Below are positions 1 through 9,273 of a stretch of 64,000 nt of DNA, piece by piece (within the stretch, counting starts at the first letter, position 1; each line of letters starts with the position of its first letter). The notes under the pieces are model-generated. The model had not been told where the DNA came from. It made no database searches and was given only the letters and a program-made list of their open reading frames with translations. Where the stretch lies: the NCBI RefSeq assembly GCF_000143085.1, contig NC_014315.1, positions 1,301,001 through 1,365,000 on the forward strand, given 5' to 3'. The position numbers and the translations under genes were made by a program. The stretch is from Nitrosococcus watsonii C-113. Its GTDB lineage: Bacteria > Pseudomonadota > Gammaproteobacteria > Nitrosococcales > Nitrosococcaceae.

Positions 1-315
1 CAGCATTTTAACTTTTTTCGCTTCGATATGGCGGCTCCATTGGAACATGACAAAGGCATCATTCACCGAGAGGCAATAAATTTCATCTATCCCCATGGCC
101 TTGAATTCATCATAAAGTTCTTCATAACGAGGCAAGTGGTTAGATGAGCAAGTTGGCGTGAAGGCCCCGGGTAGGGAGAAAACAATTACCTTCTTGCCGG
201 TAAAAATTTCCTTGCTGGTGATATCCTGCCAGCGGTAAGGATTGGAGCCTTCGATGGATTCATCTCTGACCCGGGTTTTAAAGGTGGCGTCGGGAGCATA
301 TTCAATTCTGTGCAT
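1..315 (-). CDS. Peroxiredoxin, Prx5-like (C-terminus beyond window)
   Basis: The reverse strand reads without a stop from an ATG at 315 to the window edge, giving 105 residues that open MHRIEYAPDATFK. The stretch PGAFTPTCS (residues about 49-57) is the peroxidatic-cysteine motif of the Prx5/hybrid peroxiredoxin group, with the catalytic Cys near residue 56. A second Cys lies near residue 81. Such enzymes reduce hydrogen peroxide and alkyl peroxides with thiol donors, usually glutathione or glutaredoxin. An AGGAG ribosome-binding site lies just upstream of the ATG and supports this start. The C-terminal part, where a glutaredoxin domain would sit if this were the hybrid form, is outside the window, so the subtype is open. 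Confidence 0.88.
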   Translation of the reverse strand, partial: MHRIEYAPDATFKTRVRDESIEGSNPYRWQDITSKEIFTGKKVIVFSLPGAFTPTCSSNHLPRYEELYDEFKAMGIDEIYCLSVNDAFVMFQWSRHIEAKKVKML

Positions 316-652
316 GTTCTACTCTCCTTAGATGCGTGGTGCTTGAATAAATCACCTGCGATGCCTTTTAGGCGTAATAGCGACGGCATCCAGATGAATG
401 AGCGATTTTCTTTTAAGACAGTTAAATATCTTAATTAACCATAGCTCATGAGATACTTTCCAGCAAATCTTAGACGAAAAGCAAGGGAAAGGGTGATGTT
501 GCCTTTCCTCAAGTTACGCTACTTGATAAAAATAGTTCTATTGAGGGGCGGACTCTGTGCCTCTGCTATCCGCTATCTTAATTTTAAGGAGCAGGCTATT
601 GGGTAATTTAAAAAGGCGGCGATTCGTTAGGGTGAAATGCCTGCTGGGTCTT
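316..652. other. Intergenic region, no gene supported
   Basis: This stretch lies between the 5' end of the peroxiredoxin gene and the 3' end of the Slp-like gene, both on the minus strand. It should hold the peroxiredoxin promoter and the slp terminator. No reading frame with a credible start, ribosome-binding site and family resemblance was seen. Confidence 0.5.
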
Positions 653-1234
653 CTACCACCAAAACCCATAGGGCCAACCGTAATAGCCATAGAAATTGCC
701 ATAAAAATAGGGGTAAGGTCCGTAGAACCAAGGGCTATTGTAGTAGCGTCCATAATCGTAATAATCGGAGCGGGGCTGCCAGAGATAGGATGACTCCACG
801 GTAATGACTGGAAATTGGTAAGGAAATTCACCGATAGGGTGGGTCTCTACCCCGCTCACAGTACCAAAGATCGTCAAGTCCTGCTTGACGCTGTAGATGG
901 CTGGATCAAGAAACTCCTTGAATCTAGCGATGAAGCGTCCCTCGCTTTGACTATAATCCTTGGGTCGCCCCTCGCTATCGAGTTGATGGGAAACCACCTC
1001 AATGGAAGTTTCGGATTTGCCGTTCTTGATGGCGGCAATGGTACCGCCCCATCGCACCTGGGTTTCCATATAATGGTTTACATCGGCACGAACTTCCGCC
1101 ACGCTTGGGTTTTCCGGAGGGGGAATGCGAATGACCACCGGTACCTGGCTTGCGCAGCCGATCTCCAATAGTCCCACAAAGACTATTCCTATTTTCCAGT
1201 TTAGAAGCATCTTTCGAATCAACATGATCTTCAC
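653..1234 (-). CDS. Slp family outer-membrane lipoprotein
   Basis: The product is 193 residues. It has a short basic N-terminus, a hydrophobic segment and a cysteine near residue 27 in a GC-A-S context, read as a lipobox although Glu-Ile before Gly-Cys is atypical. The middle part (ADVNHYMETQVRWGGTI and the following strands) matches the Slp/YeaY starvation-inducible lipoprotein family, which is anchored in the outer membrane and whose function is unclear. The last 40 or so residues are extremely rich in Tyr, Phe, Gly and Trp, a tail that goes beyond the usual family core. The start could be the GTG at 1234 or the ATG at 1225. Repeats just upstream may be its promoter or operator. Confidence 0.85.
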   Translation of the reverse strand: MKIMLIRKMLLNWKIGIVFVGLLEIGCASQVPVVIRIPPPENPSVAEVRADVNHYMETQVRWGGTIAAIKNGKSETSIEVVSHQLDSEGRPKDYSQSEGRFIARFKEFLDPAIYSVKQDLTIFGTVSGVETHPIGEFPYQFPVITVESSYLWQPRSDYYDYGRYYNSPWFYGPYPYFYGNFYGYYGWPYGFWW

Positions 1235-1241
1235 CCAAGCC

Positions 1242-1278
1242 TATAAAAATAGTCTGCCTTGTATAAAAATAGACTATT
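1242..1278. promoter_or_regulatory. Direct/inverted repeats upstream of the slp-like gene
   Basis: The 11-base unit TATAAAAATAG occurs at 1242-1252 and again at 1262-1272, exactly 20 bases apart. Within it AATAGTCT (1248-1255) and AGACTATT (1271-1278) form an inverted repeat. The position, directly upstream of the minus-strand lipoprotein gene, suggests a promoter or a regulator binding site. The AT-rich units could also simply include the -10 element. Which protein would bind is unknown. Confidence 0.35.
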
Positions 1279-1362
1279 TATGAAGCCGCATACATAGTCG
1301 GAAGCGGAAGATGTTTTACCCAAAAAAAGGAAGACCTTCGCTGAGATGGCTCCGCTTAGATA

Positions 1363-2223
1363 TTAATCCCTATCGCGCCATTGGCGGCGGTTGATGGCAT
1401 AGCCGGTTATCTGGCCAATGAAGGGCAATCGCAGCATTCCCGGCAGCCAGGCACAGTGGCGGAGGTCACGAAAAGTATGGATACCAATGTCCATAGTTTT
1501 ATGGCCTGCACGGGGTTGATCGCGATAGGTGCCAAGTAGCCGATCCCACCAGGGCAGGTTGAAGCCAAAATTGGAGTTGGTTTCATCGTCTTCTATGGAA
1601 TGATGTACTCGGTGCATATCGGGGGTCACCAAAAACCAACGTAGTATTCTATCCAACTGGGTAGGGAGATATACATTACTATGGTTAAACATGGAAGTGG
1701 CATTCAGCAGAATTTCGAAGATGATGACGGCTGCCACGGGTGGCCCTAGTACCGCAATGGCGGTAAATTTGATCCCCATAGACAGCACTATTTCCAGGGG
1801 ATGGAAACGGACCCCCGTGGTCAGATCAAAGTCGAGATCGGCATGATGGACTCGGTGGAGTCGCCACAGGGCCGGTACGGCATGGAACATGACATGCTGA
1901 AGCCAAATAGTAAAGTCCAGTATCAGCACCGAAAGGGCAGCAGCCAACCAAAGTGGGAGTGGATAGATATTGAACAGACCCCAATTCTGTTCGGAAGCAA
2001 GCACTGCCATACCTGCCGCAGCAGTGGGAAAGAGCCACCGTAAAAGGAGAGTATTAAAGAATGCCAGAGCGAGGTTGTTCAGCCACCGTATGGGGTTGGA
2101 TACGGAGAGTTTGCGCCGGGGAGCAGCGAACTCCCATAGTGCCATGAGGGCAAAAATGCTAAGAAAAAATCCTAAGCGAAGAAGTATCTCCTGAGAGAAG
2201 ATAAATTCACTCAAATTCGTCAT
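1363..2223 (-). CDS. Sterol desaturase / fatty acid hydroxylase superfamily protein
   Basis: This 286-residue integral membrane protein has several hydrophobic segments and the histidine clusters that bind the di-iron centre of this superfamily: HVMFH (residues 110-114), HRVHH (123-127), an HSN element near 181 and a second HRVHH near 204-208, followed by the family-typical NFGFNLPWWDRLLGTY. Members insert hydroxyl groups or double bonds into lipids such as sterols, carotenoids or fatty acids. The substrate cannot be read from sequence. It is monocistronic on the minus strand, with unrelated genes on each side. Confidence 0.9.
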   Translation of the reverse strand: MTNLSEFIFSQEILLRLGFFLSIFALMALWEFAAPRRKLSVSNPIRWLNNLALAFFNTLLLRWLFPTAAAGMAVLASEQNWGLFNIYPLPLWLAAALSVLILDFTIWLQHVMFHAVPALWRLHRVHHADLDFDLTTGVRFHPLEIVLSMGIKFTAIAVLGPPVAAVIIFEILLNATSMFNHSNVYLPTQLDRILRWFLVTPDMHRVHHSIEDDETNSNFGFNLPWWDRLLGTYRDQPRAGHKTMDIGIHTFRDLRHCAWLPGMLRLPFIGQITGYAINRRQWRDRD

Positions 2224-2392
2224 CCCGTTGTGGTATTCGTTTCATCTAAATCAACTTGAACATAATGTCGTGATTTAGCGGCGCCTCTTGGGTCTGTATT
2301 TTGCTATCTAGTCCTACTCCATAGCCGCTTTATCTGCTTGATATGGAAACCCATTACAATTCGTAAAACCCCCGTCGCAACGAAAGCACCAC

Positions 2393-2590
2393 CTAGCCTA
2401 GCAGAACGCCGAAGAACAGTACGGTGACAACCGTAAGGGTCACACTCATTCCAAGCGCAATCGTTCCCAATACTATGAACAATATGCCCAAGGCTAATAA
2501 CCAGCCCCAGTGTTTACCCAGATCTCCGAATACTCTCTCTATTTCGGGAGCCCGCTCCTTGGTAAATGTCTTGCTCGTTATTTCAGTCAT
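2393..2590 (-). pseudogene. Truncated HdeD-like membrane protein gene
   Basis: The frame encodes only 65 residues: a charged N-terminus, then GKHWGWLLALGILFIVLG and two hydrophobic segments, which is the opening of HdeD family acid-resistance membrane proteins (normally about 180-200 residues and six segments). It stops at a TAG right after FFGVLLG. The sequence downstream in another frame (about 2306-2400) continues with a Gly-Gly-Ala-Phe hydrophobic stretch that could be the decayed continuation, so a frameshift is likely. A good ribosome-binding site (AGGAGG) precedes the ATG at 2590, so a short peptide may still be made. Best read as a gene remnant. Confidence 0.6.
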
Positions 2591-2693
2591 TTTTTCCTCC
2601 TATCTGTTTAATGAGAAATGGTTAGCGCAAACCTTCCAGATAGCCTTAATGAGTTAGCGTTGATGAGGAACTAAAATAGGATCTCCTTTTATT

Positions 2694-2975
2694 TTAATAA
2701 AAAACACAAGAAATTTGCCTTCTTTTAGTATTATTCACATTTTTCATCACCGTATGTATCTCAGCAGGGGTTTCATAAAATGTATCCCCAGAATTTAGCA
2801 CTTTTTCCTTTTCGCTTTTTACCTGCATCATGATACTGCCCTCCAGCGCATAAACAAATGTATGTGCGCTATGCTTGTGGGGCGAGTTAGATTCACCTGG
2901 TTGAAGTTTAACGGTTAGCATTGCAATTTCCTGGTTATCAGGTAACGGTGGAATGTCTACATTGGAATTAAACAT
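2694..2975 (-). CDS. Small cupin-domain protein
   Basis: The product is 93 residues and is almost entirely one cupin barrel. The first cupin motif is visible as KLQPGES followed by HKHSAHTFVYALEG (His33, His35, His38 and Glu45 as candidate metal ligands), and the second as SGDTFYETPAEIH. Single-domain cupins of this size act as metal-dependent enzymes or small-molecule-binding proteins. No specific substrate can be assigned. It could be slightly truncated at its N-terminus, because related proteins often carry a signal peptide and this one does not. Confidence 0.75.
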   Translation of the reverse strand: MFNSNVDIPPLPDNQEIAMLTVKLQPGESNSPHKHSAHTFVYALEGSIMMQVKSEKEKVLNSGDTFYETPAEIHTVMKNVNNTKRRQISCVFY

Positions 2976-3008
2976 GGATGTTTAATGCCCCCCCTAGCGA
3001 GAGTGTTT

Positions 3009-3036
3009 GCCTGTGCGTGTCCGCACGCAGACAGGC
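3009..3036. repeat. GC-rich hairpin (REP-like)
   Basis: GCCTGTGCGTG (3009-3019) pairs with CACGCAGACAGGC (3024-3036) around a TCCG loop, with a two-base bulge. It sits in the gap upstream of the metal-efflux operon and downstream of no gene in its own orientation. It could be a terminator-like structure or one copy of a dispersed palindromic element; no T-run follows on either side. Confidence 0.45.
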
Positions 3037-3214
3037 GAAGTGAAACGGCGCCATCGAGAGCGAAGGCCAAAATAGATATTAAACTCATCTTTAATAATTA
3101 TAGAGAAATCTTCTCCATATAACGCTAGTAGAAGGCTGTTGACGGTTGTTCTCTGACTTGACTATACTGGAACTGATCACCTCGGGAATATTGGTAATCC
3201 CTTAAGCAAAATCA

Positions 3215-3667
3215 ATGTATCGTTTCCGCCGCTCAAAAGGATGGCTTAGCCTGTGGCTTATCGTCGCGGTGCTGGGGCATTTCGGCTTAAGTCACCCTGA
3301 AGAGTCTGGGTGGGTGCTTTGCTTTGGGGTAGACAGCCATGTGGCGGTGGAGCCTGCCGATCATAACCATTTTGTTCCGCCTACCTCGAATGGGATTTCT
3401 CTTGCTAAAGGGGACGTTTATACCCAGGGGCTAACAACAGGGGAAAGCCCGTGTCTGGACATTCCCGTGGTGAGCGAAGACCATGGCGCCCACAAGCCAT
3501 TGAGCGGATCTCAACAGCCTTCCCTCGATGAAGGTCTGGCGGCGGTGGTACTAATTATCGCCGTTATTCTCTTCCCTCACACGATAACTAAACCAGTTTT
3601 TCTTCCCGATCCTTCTATTGTTGACTCTAGGCTGGTTGCCCTTCGTAGCGTTGTCCTTCTGAATTAA
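3215..3667 (+). CDS. Hypothetical secreted/membrane protein at head of metal-efflux operon
   Basis: The product is 150 residues: an N-terminal hydrophobic segment after a basic start (MYRFRRSKGW), then VLCFGVDSHVAVEPADHNH, a Cys at the CLDIP element, and a second hydrophobic stretch near residues 107-125. Short proteins with this pattern (VLC..G.DGHVA.E...H.H then C.DIP) commonly precede CzcCBA-type operons in Proteobacteria. The His and Cys residues suggest metal contact in the periplasm, which is an inference. It lies upstream of czcB in the same direction. No strong ribosome-binding site is visible at the chosen ATG. Confidence 0.65.
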   Translation: MYRFRRSKGWLSLWLIVAVLGHFGLSHPEESGWVLCFGVDSHVAVEPADHNHFVPPTSNGISLAKGDVYTQGLTTGESPCLDIPVVSEDHGAHKPLSGSQQPSLDEGLAAVVLIIAVILFPHTITKPVFLPDPSIVDSRLVALRSVVLLN

Positions 3668-3834
3668 ATCCTTAATTGCTGTGCTCCCGCGCCGTGTTTC
3701 CCTTAAGGGGGGATAACGGTGCCGTACTGCTTGCCTGGAGAACCTGCTTGCAGAACAGGATTCTCTCGCTGGAGTGCTCTTCCCCAGGCAATAAGGATTT
3801 TTCTGCTGCTCAACTTTGGATTAAAACTTGGACA

Positions 3835-5343
3835 ATGAAAAGTAAAAGTGTATTCGCTGGGGTTAGCGTGATTTTGGTAGGGCTTGTTCTGGCCTGGCTT
3901 ATCCTCCATCAGGAAGAAGAGTCACCTAATGGGCCTGCTGAAGGGGAAGCCCATGCCGGCCATGAAGAAGACGGAAAGGCTGAGGAACGCCACCGGCGGC
4001 ACTTGATCCAAAATGGATTCGAGCTTGAAGTTGGGCTTGAAGAGGGGCAGGAAAGTTCCCCCCATTTTCGGGTTTTTGCCTATGAACAGGAACAGCTGAT
4101 TAATCCAAAGTCCACGCAACTTGCTTTCCAACTCCAGCGGCCGGGAGAGGCCCCAGAGTTTATAGGTTTTCAGGCTGACGGAGAATCTCTACGTAGTACC
4201 CAGCCCATTGCTGAACCCCATATATTTAGGGTTCGAGTGGCAGCCGAGTATCAAGGCAAAACCTACCAGTGGAAATACTGGCAGGTGGAAGGGGGAATCG
4301 AATTACAACCGGGCGCTATTGCAGAGGCGGGGATTGGGATTAAGGTGGCTGGTCCCGCGCCCATTAAGACTACCGTGGCCTTCCCCGGCGAAATTCAATA
4401 CAACCCCCGCCAAGTGGCCCATGTGGTGCCTCGGGTGGAGGGAGTCGTCACCGAGGTGCGCAAGTTCCTCGGCGATAAGGTGAAAGAAGGCGAAATTCTA
4501 GCGGTGCTGAAAAGCCGGGAGCTGGCGGATCTGAAAAGTCAATATTTGGTGACTCTTAAACGTTTGGATTTGGCTCAAGAAATTTTTGAGCGGGAAGAAC
4601 GCTTGTGGAAGGAAAAAGTGTCCGCGGAACAGGACTACCTGGTAGCCAAAAAGGAGCTGGCTGAAGCCCAGGTGCTGATGGAGGCGGCGGCACAAAAACT
4701 CCGCGCTTTGGACTTTTCCAAGGTTGATTTGCAGGCTATGGATTCGGAAACCGGAGCGCTTTTTAGCCGTTATGAGCTGGAAACTCCTTTTAGTGGGGAG
4801 GTGGTGGAAAAGCATTTGGCTTTGGGGGAGGCCGTGACTGCCAACGCAAAAATCTATACGATTGCCGATCTGTCCACGGTTTGGGGCGAGATTACTGTCT
4901 ACAGCAAAGATTTAAATCAGGTTCGGCGAGGCCAGGAAGTGACGGTGAAAGCGACGGATATGGCGCTTTCCACAGAGGGCAAGGTGTTTTATATGGGACC
5001 GCTGGTGGGGCAGCAGACCCGTTCGGCCAAGGCCTATGTGGAAATTCCCAACCCCCAAGGACGCTGGCGTCCGGGATTATTCATCACAGTGGAGGTCGTG
5101 CAGGAGAAAATCAAGGTTCCGGTAGCAGTGACCGCCGAGGCGGTTCAAACTTATCAGAATCGCCCGGTAGTATTCGTTCAGCACGGAAACCTTTTTGAGC
5201 CCCGGCCAGTGGTGCTGGGAAGGGGATCGGGCCAGTGGGTAGAGGTGCGCCAGGGGCTCTCGGCAGGCGAGCATTACGTTGCTAGCAACAGCTTCGTGCT
5301 TAAATCCGAGCTCGGTAAATCCACTGCCACCCATCAGCATTAA
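3835..5343 (+). CDS. czcB: Efflux RND periplasmic adaptor (CzcB-type)
   Basis: Membrane fusion protein linking the inner-membrane pump to an outer-membrane channel. Starting at the ATG at 3835 gives 502 residues with an N-terminal signal anchor (VFAGVSVILVGLVLAWLIL), whereas the in-frame TTG at 3676 would add residues before the anchor and is unlikely. An acidic, His-containing linker (GEAHAGHEEDGKAEERHRRH) follows, then an N-terminal domain, the lipoyl/barrel-sandwich half VVPRVEGVVTEVRKFLGDKV, a helical hairpin, and the second half ending SRYELETPFSGEVVEKHLALGEAV. The C-terminus THQH also carries histidines. It is 15 bases upstream of the pump gene. No OMF (czcC) gene is present nearby. Confidence 0.9.
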   Translation: MKSKSVFAGVSVILVGLVLAWLILHQEEESPNGPAEGEAHAGHEEDGKAEERHRRHLIQNGFELEVGLEEGQESSPHFRVFAYEQEQLINPKSTQLAFQLQRPGEAPEFIGFQADGESLRSTQPIAEPHIFRVRVAAEYQGKTYQWKYWQVEGGIELQPGAIAEAGIGIKVAGPAPIKTTVAFPGEIQYNPRQVAHVVPRVEGVVTEVRKFLGDKVKEGEILAVLKSRELADLKSQYLVTLKRLDLAQEIFEREERLWKEKVSAEQDYLVAKKELAEAQVLMEAAAQKLRALDFSKVDLQAMDSETGALFSRYELETPFSGEVVEKHLALGEAVTANAKIYTIADLSTVWGEITVYSKDLNQVRRGQEVTVKATDMALSTEGKVFYMGPLVGQQTRSAKAYVEIPNPQGRWRPGLFITVEVVQEKIKVPVAVTAEAVQTYQNRPVVFVQHGNLFEPRPVVLGRGSGQWVEVRQGLSAGEHYVASNSFVLKSELGKSTATHQH

Positions 5344-5358
5344 TTCAGGAAGGAAGCT

Positions 5359-8300
5359 ATGTTTGAACGGTTATTAAGATCCTCTATCGAGCACCGGGGA
5401 TTGGTCATGCTGGCCATGGTGGGGCTGATCCTGCTGGGAATTTATAACTTCCAGCGTTTGTCCATCGACGCGGTGCCTGATATCACCAACATCCAGGTCC
5501 AGATCAATACCGCCGCGCCCGGCTACTCGCCCCTCGAAACCGAGCAACTCATCACCTTCCCGGTGGAGCTGGCCATGTTGGGCGCTCCCCGGCTCCAGGA
5601 GACCCGTTCGATTTCCAAATATGGGCTCTCCCAGGTGACCGTGATCTTCGAGGAAGGTACGGATATCTATTTTGCCCGCCAGCAAATCAACGAGCGCATC
5701 CAGCAGGCCAAGGGCCAGCTTCCCTCGGGCATTGAGCCCCGCATGGGGCCTATCGCGACGGGACTGGGGGAAATCGTTCTCTGGACCATGGAGGCGGAAC
5801 CCGGGGCGCGCCAGCCAGATGGTAGTCCCGTGACCAGTACATATCTGCGCACCCTGCTGGATTGGGTGATTCGTCCCCAGCTTCTTACCCTCCCTGGGGT
5901 GACGGAAGTCAACAGCATCGGCGGCTATAAGAAACAATATCATGTGACCCCGAGTCCGGAAAAGCTTATCGCCTATGGGCTTAGCTTCCGGGACGTTATG
6001 ACGGCCCTGGCGGAGAACAATCAAATGAAGGGGGCCGGCTATATCGAGCACCACGGGGAGCAATTCCTGATCCGGATTCCAGGGCGGGTTTATACGCTGG
6101 AAGAGATCCGTAATATCCGGGTAGGCACCTATCAGGGCATCCCCATCCTTATTAAGGACCTAGCGGAAGTTTTGCTGGGTAAGGAATTACGCACGGGTGT
6201 GGCCACGAGAGACGGCCAGGAAGCGGTCATCGGCACTGCTTTTATGCTCATGGGAGAAAATAGCCGCGCTGTGGCTCAGGCGGTGGGAGAAAAGCTCACT
6301 GAAGCCAATCGCTCCTTGCCGGAAGGAGTGGAAGCCGAGATTTTCTATGACCGGACGAACTTGGTGGACAAGGCGGTCGTCACGGTACGGAACAATCTGG
6401 TGGAAGGGGCGGCTCTGGTGATCGCCGTATTGTTTTTTTTGCTGGGCAATATCCGGGCGGCGCTGATCACCGCCATGGTGATCCCTCTGTCCATGTTGTT
6501 TGCCATCACCGGTATGGTATCGGAGGGGGTAAGCGCCAACTTGATGAGCCTGGGGGCCATTGATTTTGGCATCATCGTGGATGGCGCGGTGGTCATTGTG
6601 GAGAATAGCGTGCGCCATTTGGCGGAGGAGCAACAGCGGCGGGGACGGACGCTAACTCTTTCTGAACGCCTCAAAGTGGTGTATGAATCTTCCGAGGAAG
6701 CCCGTCGAGCGATCCTGTTTGGGCAGATGATTATCATGGTGGTTTACATTCCCATTTTCGCCCTCTCCGGGGTAGAAGGCAAAATGTTCCACCCCATGGC
6801 TCAGACCGTCATTATGGCGCTGTTTGGGGCCATGATTCTTTCCATTACCTTCGTCCCCGCCGCTGTGGCTTTGTTCATCGGCAAGCGGGTTTCGGAAAAG
6901 GAAAATTTCTTCATGAGATGGGGTAGCAAGGCCTATCTGCCCACCCTTGACTTTGCTTTGCATCACCGCACCTTAATGGTGACCTCTGCCGTGGTCATCG
7001 TGGCCTTGAGTGGATTGCTGGCGACCCGCCTGGGCACGGAGTTTGTGCCTAGCCTGGATGAGGGGGATATTGCGCTCCAGGTTTTGCGCACCCCGGGCAC
7101 GGGCCTCCAGCAATCCATTGCCATGCAAGAGAAGGTAGAGCAAGCGTTCAACACGTTTCCGGAAGTAGAAACGGTCGCGGCCCGGATTGGGACGGCGGAG
7201 GTGGCCACCGATGTGATGGGGCCCAACATCAGCGATATCTATATCATGCTCAAGCCTCGGGAAGAATGGCCCGACCCGGACCGGCCCAAGGAGGATCTCA
7301 TCGAGGCCATGTCCCAGCGGATCGCCCGGCTTCCCGGCGGCAAGTACGAATTTAGCCAGCCCATTGAGCTGCGTTTTAATGAGTTGCTTTCCGGGGTTAA
7401 AGCCGATGTAGCGGTCAAGGTCTTTGGCGATAATAGGTCGGTTTTGTTAGAGACGGCGGAACAGATCGCGGTTGTCCTCAGAACCGTGCCGGGGGCCTCG
7501 GATGTACGGGTAGAGCAAGTCACGGGGTTGCCGGTGCTAACCGTGGAGATAAAACGGCCGGAGCTGGCCCGCTACGGGCTCAATGTGGCCGATATTCAAC
7601 GAACCGTCGAGGCCGCCATGGGCGGGGTGGCGGTAGGTAAAATCTATCAAGGGGATCGCCGCTTCGATTTGGTGGTGCGCTTACCGGAGCGATACCGGAC
7701 GGATGTGGATGCCTTAAGGCGCTTGCCCATCCTTATTCCGCCAAGTCTTGGGGCTAGGGCTGGGGCTGCCCAGATTCCAGCTCCGGCTTATATTCCCCTG
7801 AGCACCATCGCCGAGGTGCAAATAAGTCCAGGACCTAACCGTATTAGCCGGGAGAACAGTAAGCGCCGAGTGACCACCACCTTCAATGTCCGGGGCCGGG
7901 ATATGGGCTCCGTGGTGGCGGAAGCACAAGCCAAAATTCAGGCACGGGTGGAGATCCCGCCAGGCTATTGGATCGACTGGGGCGGCCAATTTGAACTGAT
8001 GACCGAGGCGGCTGAGCGCCTGAGCCTTGTGGTCCCCGTTGCTCTGTTGCTCATCTTTATTTTTCTCTATAGCACCTTTGGCAATCTGAAAGATGGGTTA
8101 TTGGTCTTTACCGGTGTACCCTTTGCCCTCACGGGGGGCGTACTGAGCCTGTGGTTGCGGGAAATTCCCCTGTCCATTTCCGCAGGAGTGGGATTTATTG
8201 CCCTCTCCGGAGTGGCGGTGCTCAATGGGTTAGTGATGATCACGTTCATTCGCATGTTGCGCGATCAGGGCTTGTCCCTAGAAGAGGCCATCCGCCAGGG

Positions 8301-8502
8301 GGCCCTTACTCGCTTACGCCCGGTGCTCATGACCGCCCTGGTTGCTTCCCTGGGTTTTGTGCCCATGGCCCTGGCCACCAGCACCGGGGCGGAGGTGCAG
8401 CGGCCCTTGGCTACGGTGGTCATCGGGGGGATCATCTCTTCGACCCTATTGACCCTTCTGGTATTACCCGTGCTTTACCGGATAATCCATTACAGGGAGT
8501 AA
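5359..8502 (+). CDS. czcA: Heavy-metal efflux RND permease (CzcA/CusA family)
   Basis: This 1047-residue inner-membrane pump has the full RND plan of twelve transmembrane segments and two large periplasmic loops. The N-terminus (SIDAVPDITNIQVQINT) and the TM4 signature DFGIIVDGAVVIVEN place it in the heavy-metal (HME) subfamily. The DFG..VDGAV..EN form is that of Zn/Co/Cd (CzcA-like) exporters rather than the Cu/Ag form, so divalent cation export is inferred. The acidic residues of that motif carry protons. An AGGAAGGA ribosome-binding site precedes the ATG. With czcB it forms a two-gene pump that must borrow an outer-membrane channel from elsewhere. Confidence 0.95.
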   Translation: MFERLLRSSIEHRGLVMLAMVGLILLGIYNFQRLSIDAVPDITNIQVQINTAAPGYSPLETEQLITFPVELAMLGAPRLQETRSISKYGLSQVTVIFEEGTDIYFARQQINERIQQAKGQLPSGIEPRMGPIATGLGEIVLWTMEAEPGARQPDGSPVTSTYLRTLLDWVIRPQLLTLPGVTEVNSIGGYKKQYHVTPSPEKLIAYGLSFRDVMTALAENNQMKGAGYIEHHGEQFLIRIPGRVYTLEEIRNIRVGTYQGIPILIKDLAEVLLGKELRTGVATRDGQEAVIGTAFMLMGENSRAVAQAVGEKLTEANRSLPEGVEAEIFYDRTNLVDKAVVTVRNNLVEGAALVIAVLFFLLGNIRAALITAMVIPLSMLFAITGMVSEGVSANLMSLGAIDFGIIVDGAVVIVENSVRHLAEEQQRRGRTLTLSERLKVVYESSEEARRAILFGQMIIMVVYIPIFALSGVEGKMFHPMAQTVIMALFGAMILSITFVPAAVALFIGKRVSEKENFFMRWGSKAYLPTLDFALHHRTLMVTSAVVIVALSGLLATRLGTEFVPSLDEGDIALQVLRTPGTGLQQSIAMQEKVEQAFNTFPEVETVAARIGTAEVATDVMGPNISDIYIMLKPREEWPDPDRPKEDLIEAMSQRIARLPGGKYEFSQPIELRFNELLSGVKADVAVKVFGDNRSVLLETAEQIAVVLRTVPGASDVRVEQVTGLPVLTVEIKRPELARYGLNVADIQRTVEAAMGGVAVGKIYQGDRRFDLVVRLPERYRTDVDALRRLPILIPPSLGARAGAAQIPAPAYIPLSTIAEVQISPGPNRISRENSKRRVTTTFNVRGRDMGSVVAEAQAKIQARVEIPPGYWIDWGGQFELMTEAAERLSLVVPVALLLIFIFLYSTFGNLKDGLLVFTGVPFALTGGVLSLWLREIPLSISAGVGFIALSGVAVLNGLVMITFIRMLRDQGLSLEEAIRQGALTRLRPVLMTALVASLGFVPMALATSTGAEVQRPLATVVIGGIISSTLLTLLVLPVLYRIIHYRE

Positions 8503-8676
8503 AGCGGGTCCATGGCGAATTATTGTGAGAATGAGTAGTTACGGGAAGGAAGTTTGTCTCCGCCGGTATTTGTTTTTTCGATAAAAAACGATGTGCTACA
8601 CTGTTACTATGGGCACTGCTTTCACCCTCTAACATCTACAGCCAAAAAGTATAATGGTTTCTATGGAGGAATAAAA

Positions 8677-9258
8677 ATGAGCGAAATTCGAAAAGAAATC
8701 CTGGCGGCTAACCAGAGCTATGCGGCCAACTTTGGCGATAAAGCAGACTTGCCCATGCCCCCTGGCCGCCATTTTGCTATCTTGACCTGTATGGATGCCC
8801 GTTCAGATCCAGCGCAATATGCGGGTTTGGCAGAAGGCGATGCCCATGTCATCCGTAATGCGGGGGGACGGGCCAGCGATGATGCTATCCGTTCCCTAGT
8901 TATTTCTTATAAGCTTCTTGGTACCCGGGAATGGTTTGTGATCCATCACACTGACTGCGGTATGGAAACATTTACCAATGAAGTTATGGACAAATTATTG
9001 TCTAGCAGCCTTAAGTCCGCCATCCTGGATGGTAGTGGCTGGCATGATAACGGGCCGGGACCCGGAAGTTCGGAAGGCAAATACATCAATTGGTTGACCA
9101 TTAAGGATCAGACCCAAAGCGTGTTGGAAGATGTAAAGCGTATTCGCCATCATCCTTTAGTCCCTGGGGATCTTCCTATTTACGGTTATGTCTATGACGT
9201 CAAAACAGGTAAACTTATAGAGGTGCCCGAAGCGACGGCGGCAGGAAAAGTAGTTTAA
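8677..9258 (+). CDS. Beta-class carbonic anhydrase
   Basis: The enzyme interconverts carbon dioxide and bicarbonate with a zinc at the active site. The start at 8677 is fixed by a GGAGG ribosome-binding site, although the frame is open further upstream. The 193-residue product shows the zinc ligands Cys38 (LTCMDARSD, with the Asp/Arg dyad), His91 and Cys94 ([10 protein letters not shown]). It is close in length to the compact beta-CA group. In an autotrophic ammonia oxidiser it could feed carboxylation, but there is no link to carboxysome genes here. Confidence 0.92.
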   Translation: MSEIRKEILAANQSYAANFGDKADLPMPPGRHFAILTCMDARSDPAQYAGLAEGDAHVIRNAGGRASDDAIRSLVISYKLLGTREWFVIHHTDCGMETFTNEVMDKLLSSSLKSAILDGSGWHDNGPGPGSSEGKYINWLTIKDQTQSVLEDVKRIRHHPLVPGDLPIYGYVYDVKTGKLIEVPEATAAGKVV

Positions 9259-9273
9259 GCTAAGCTTGTTGGG

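Noticed and set aside
3676-3834. N-terminal extension of CzcB from the TTG at 3676
   Set aside because: It would place about 50 hydrophilic residues before a typical signal anchor; the ATG at 3835 fits the family.
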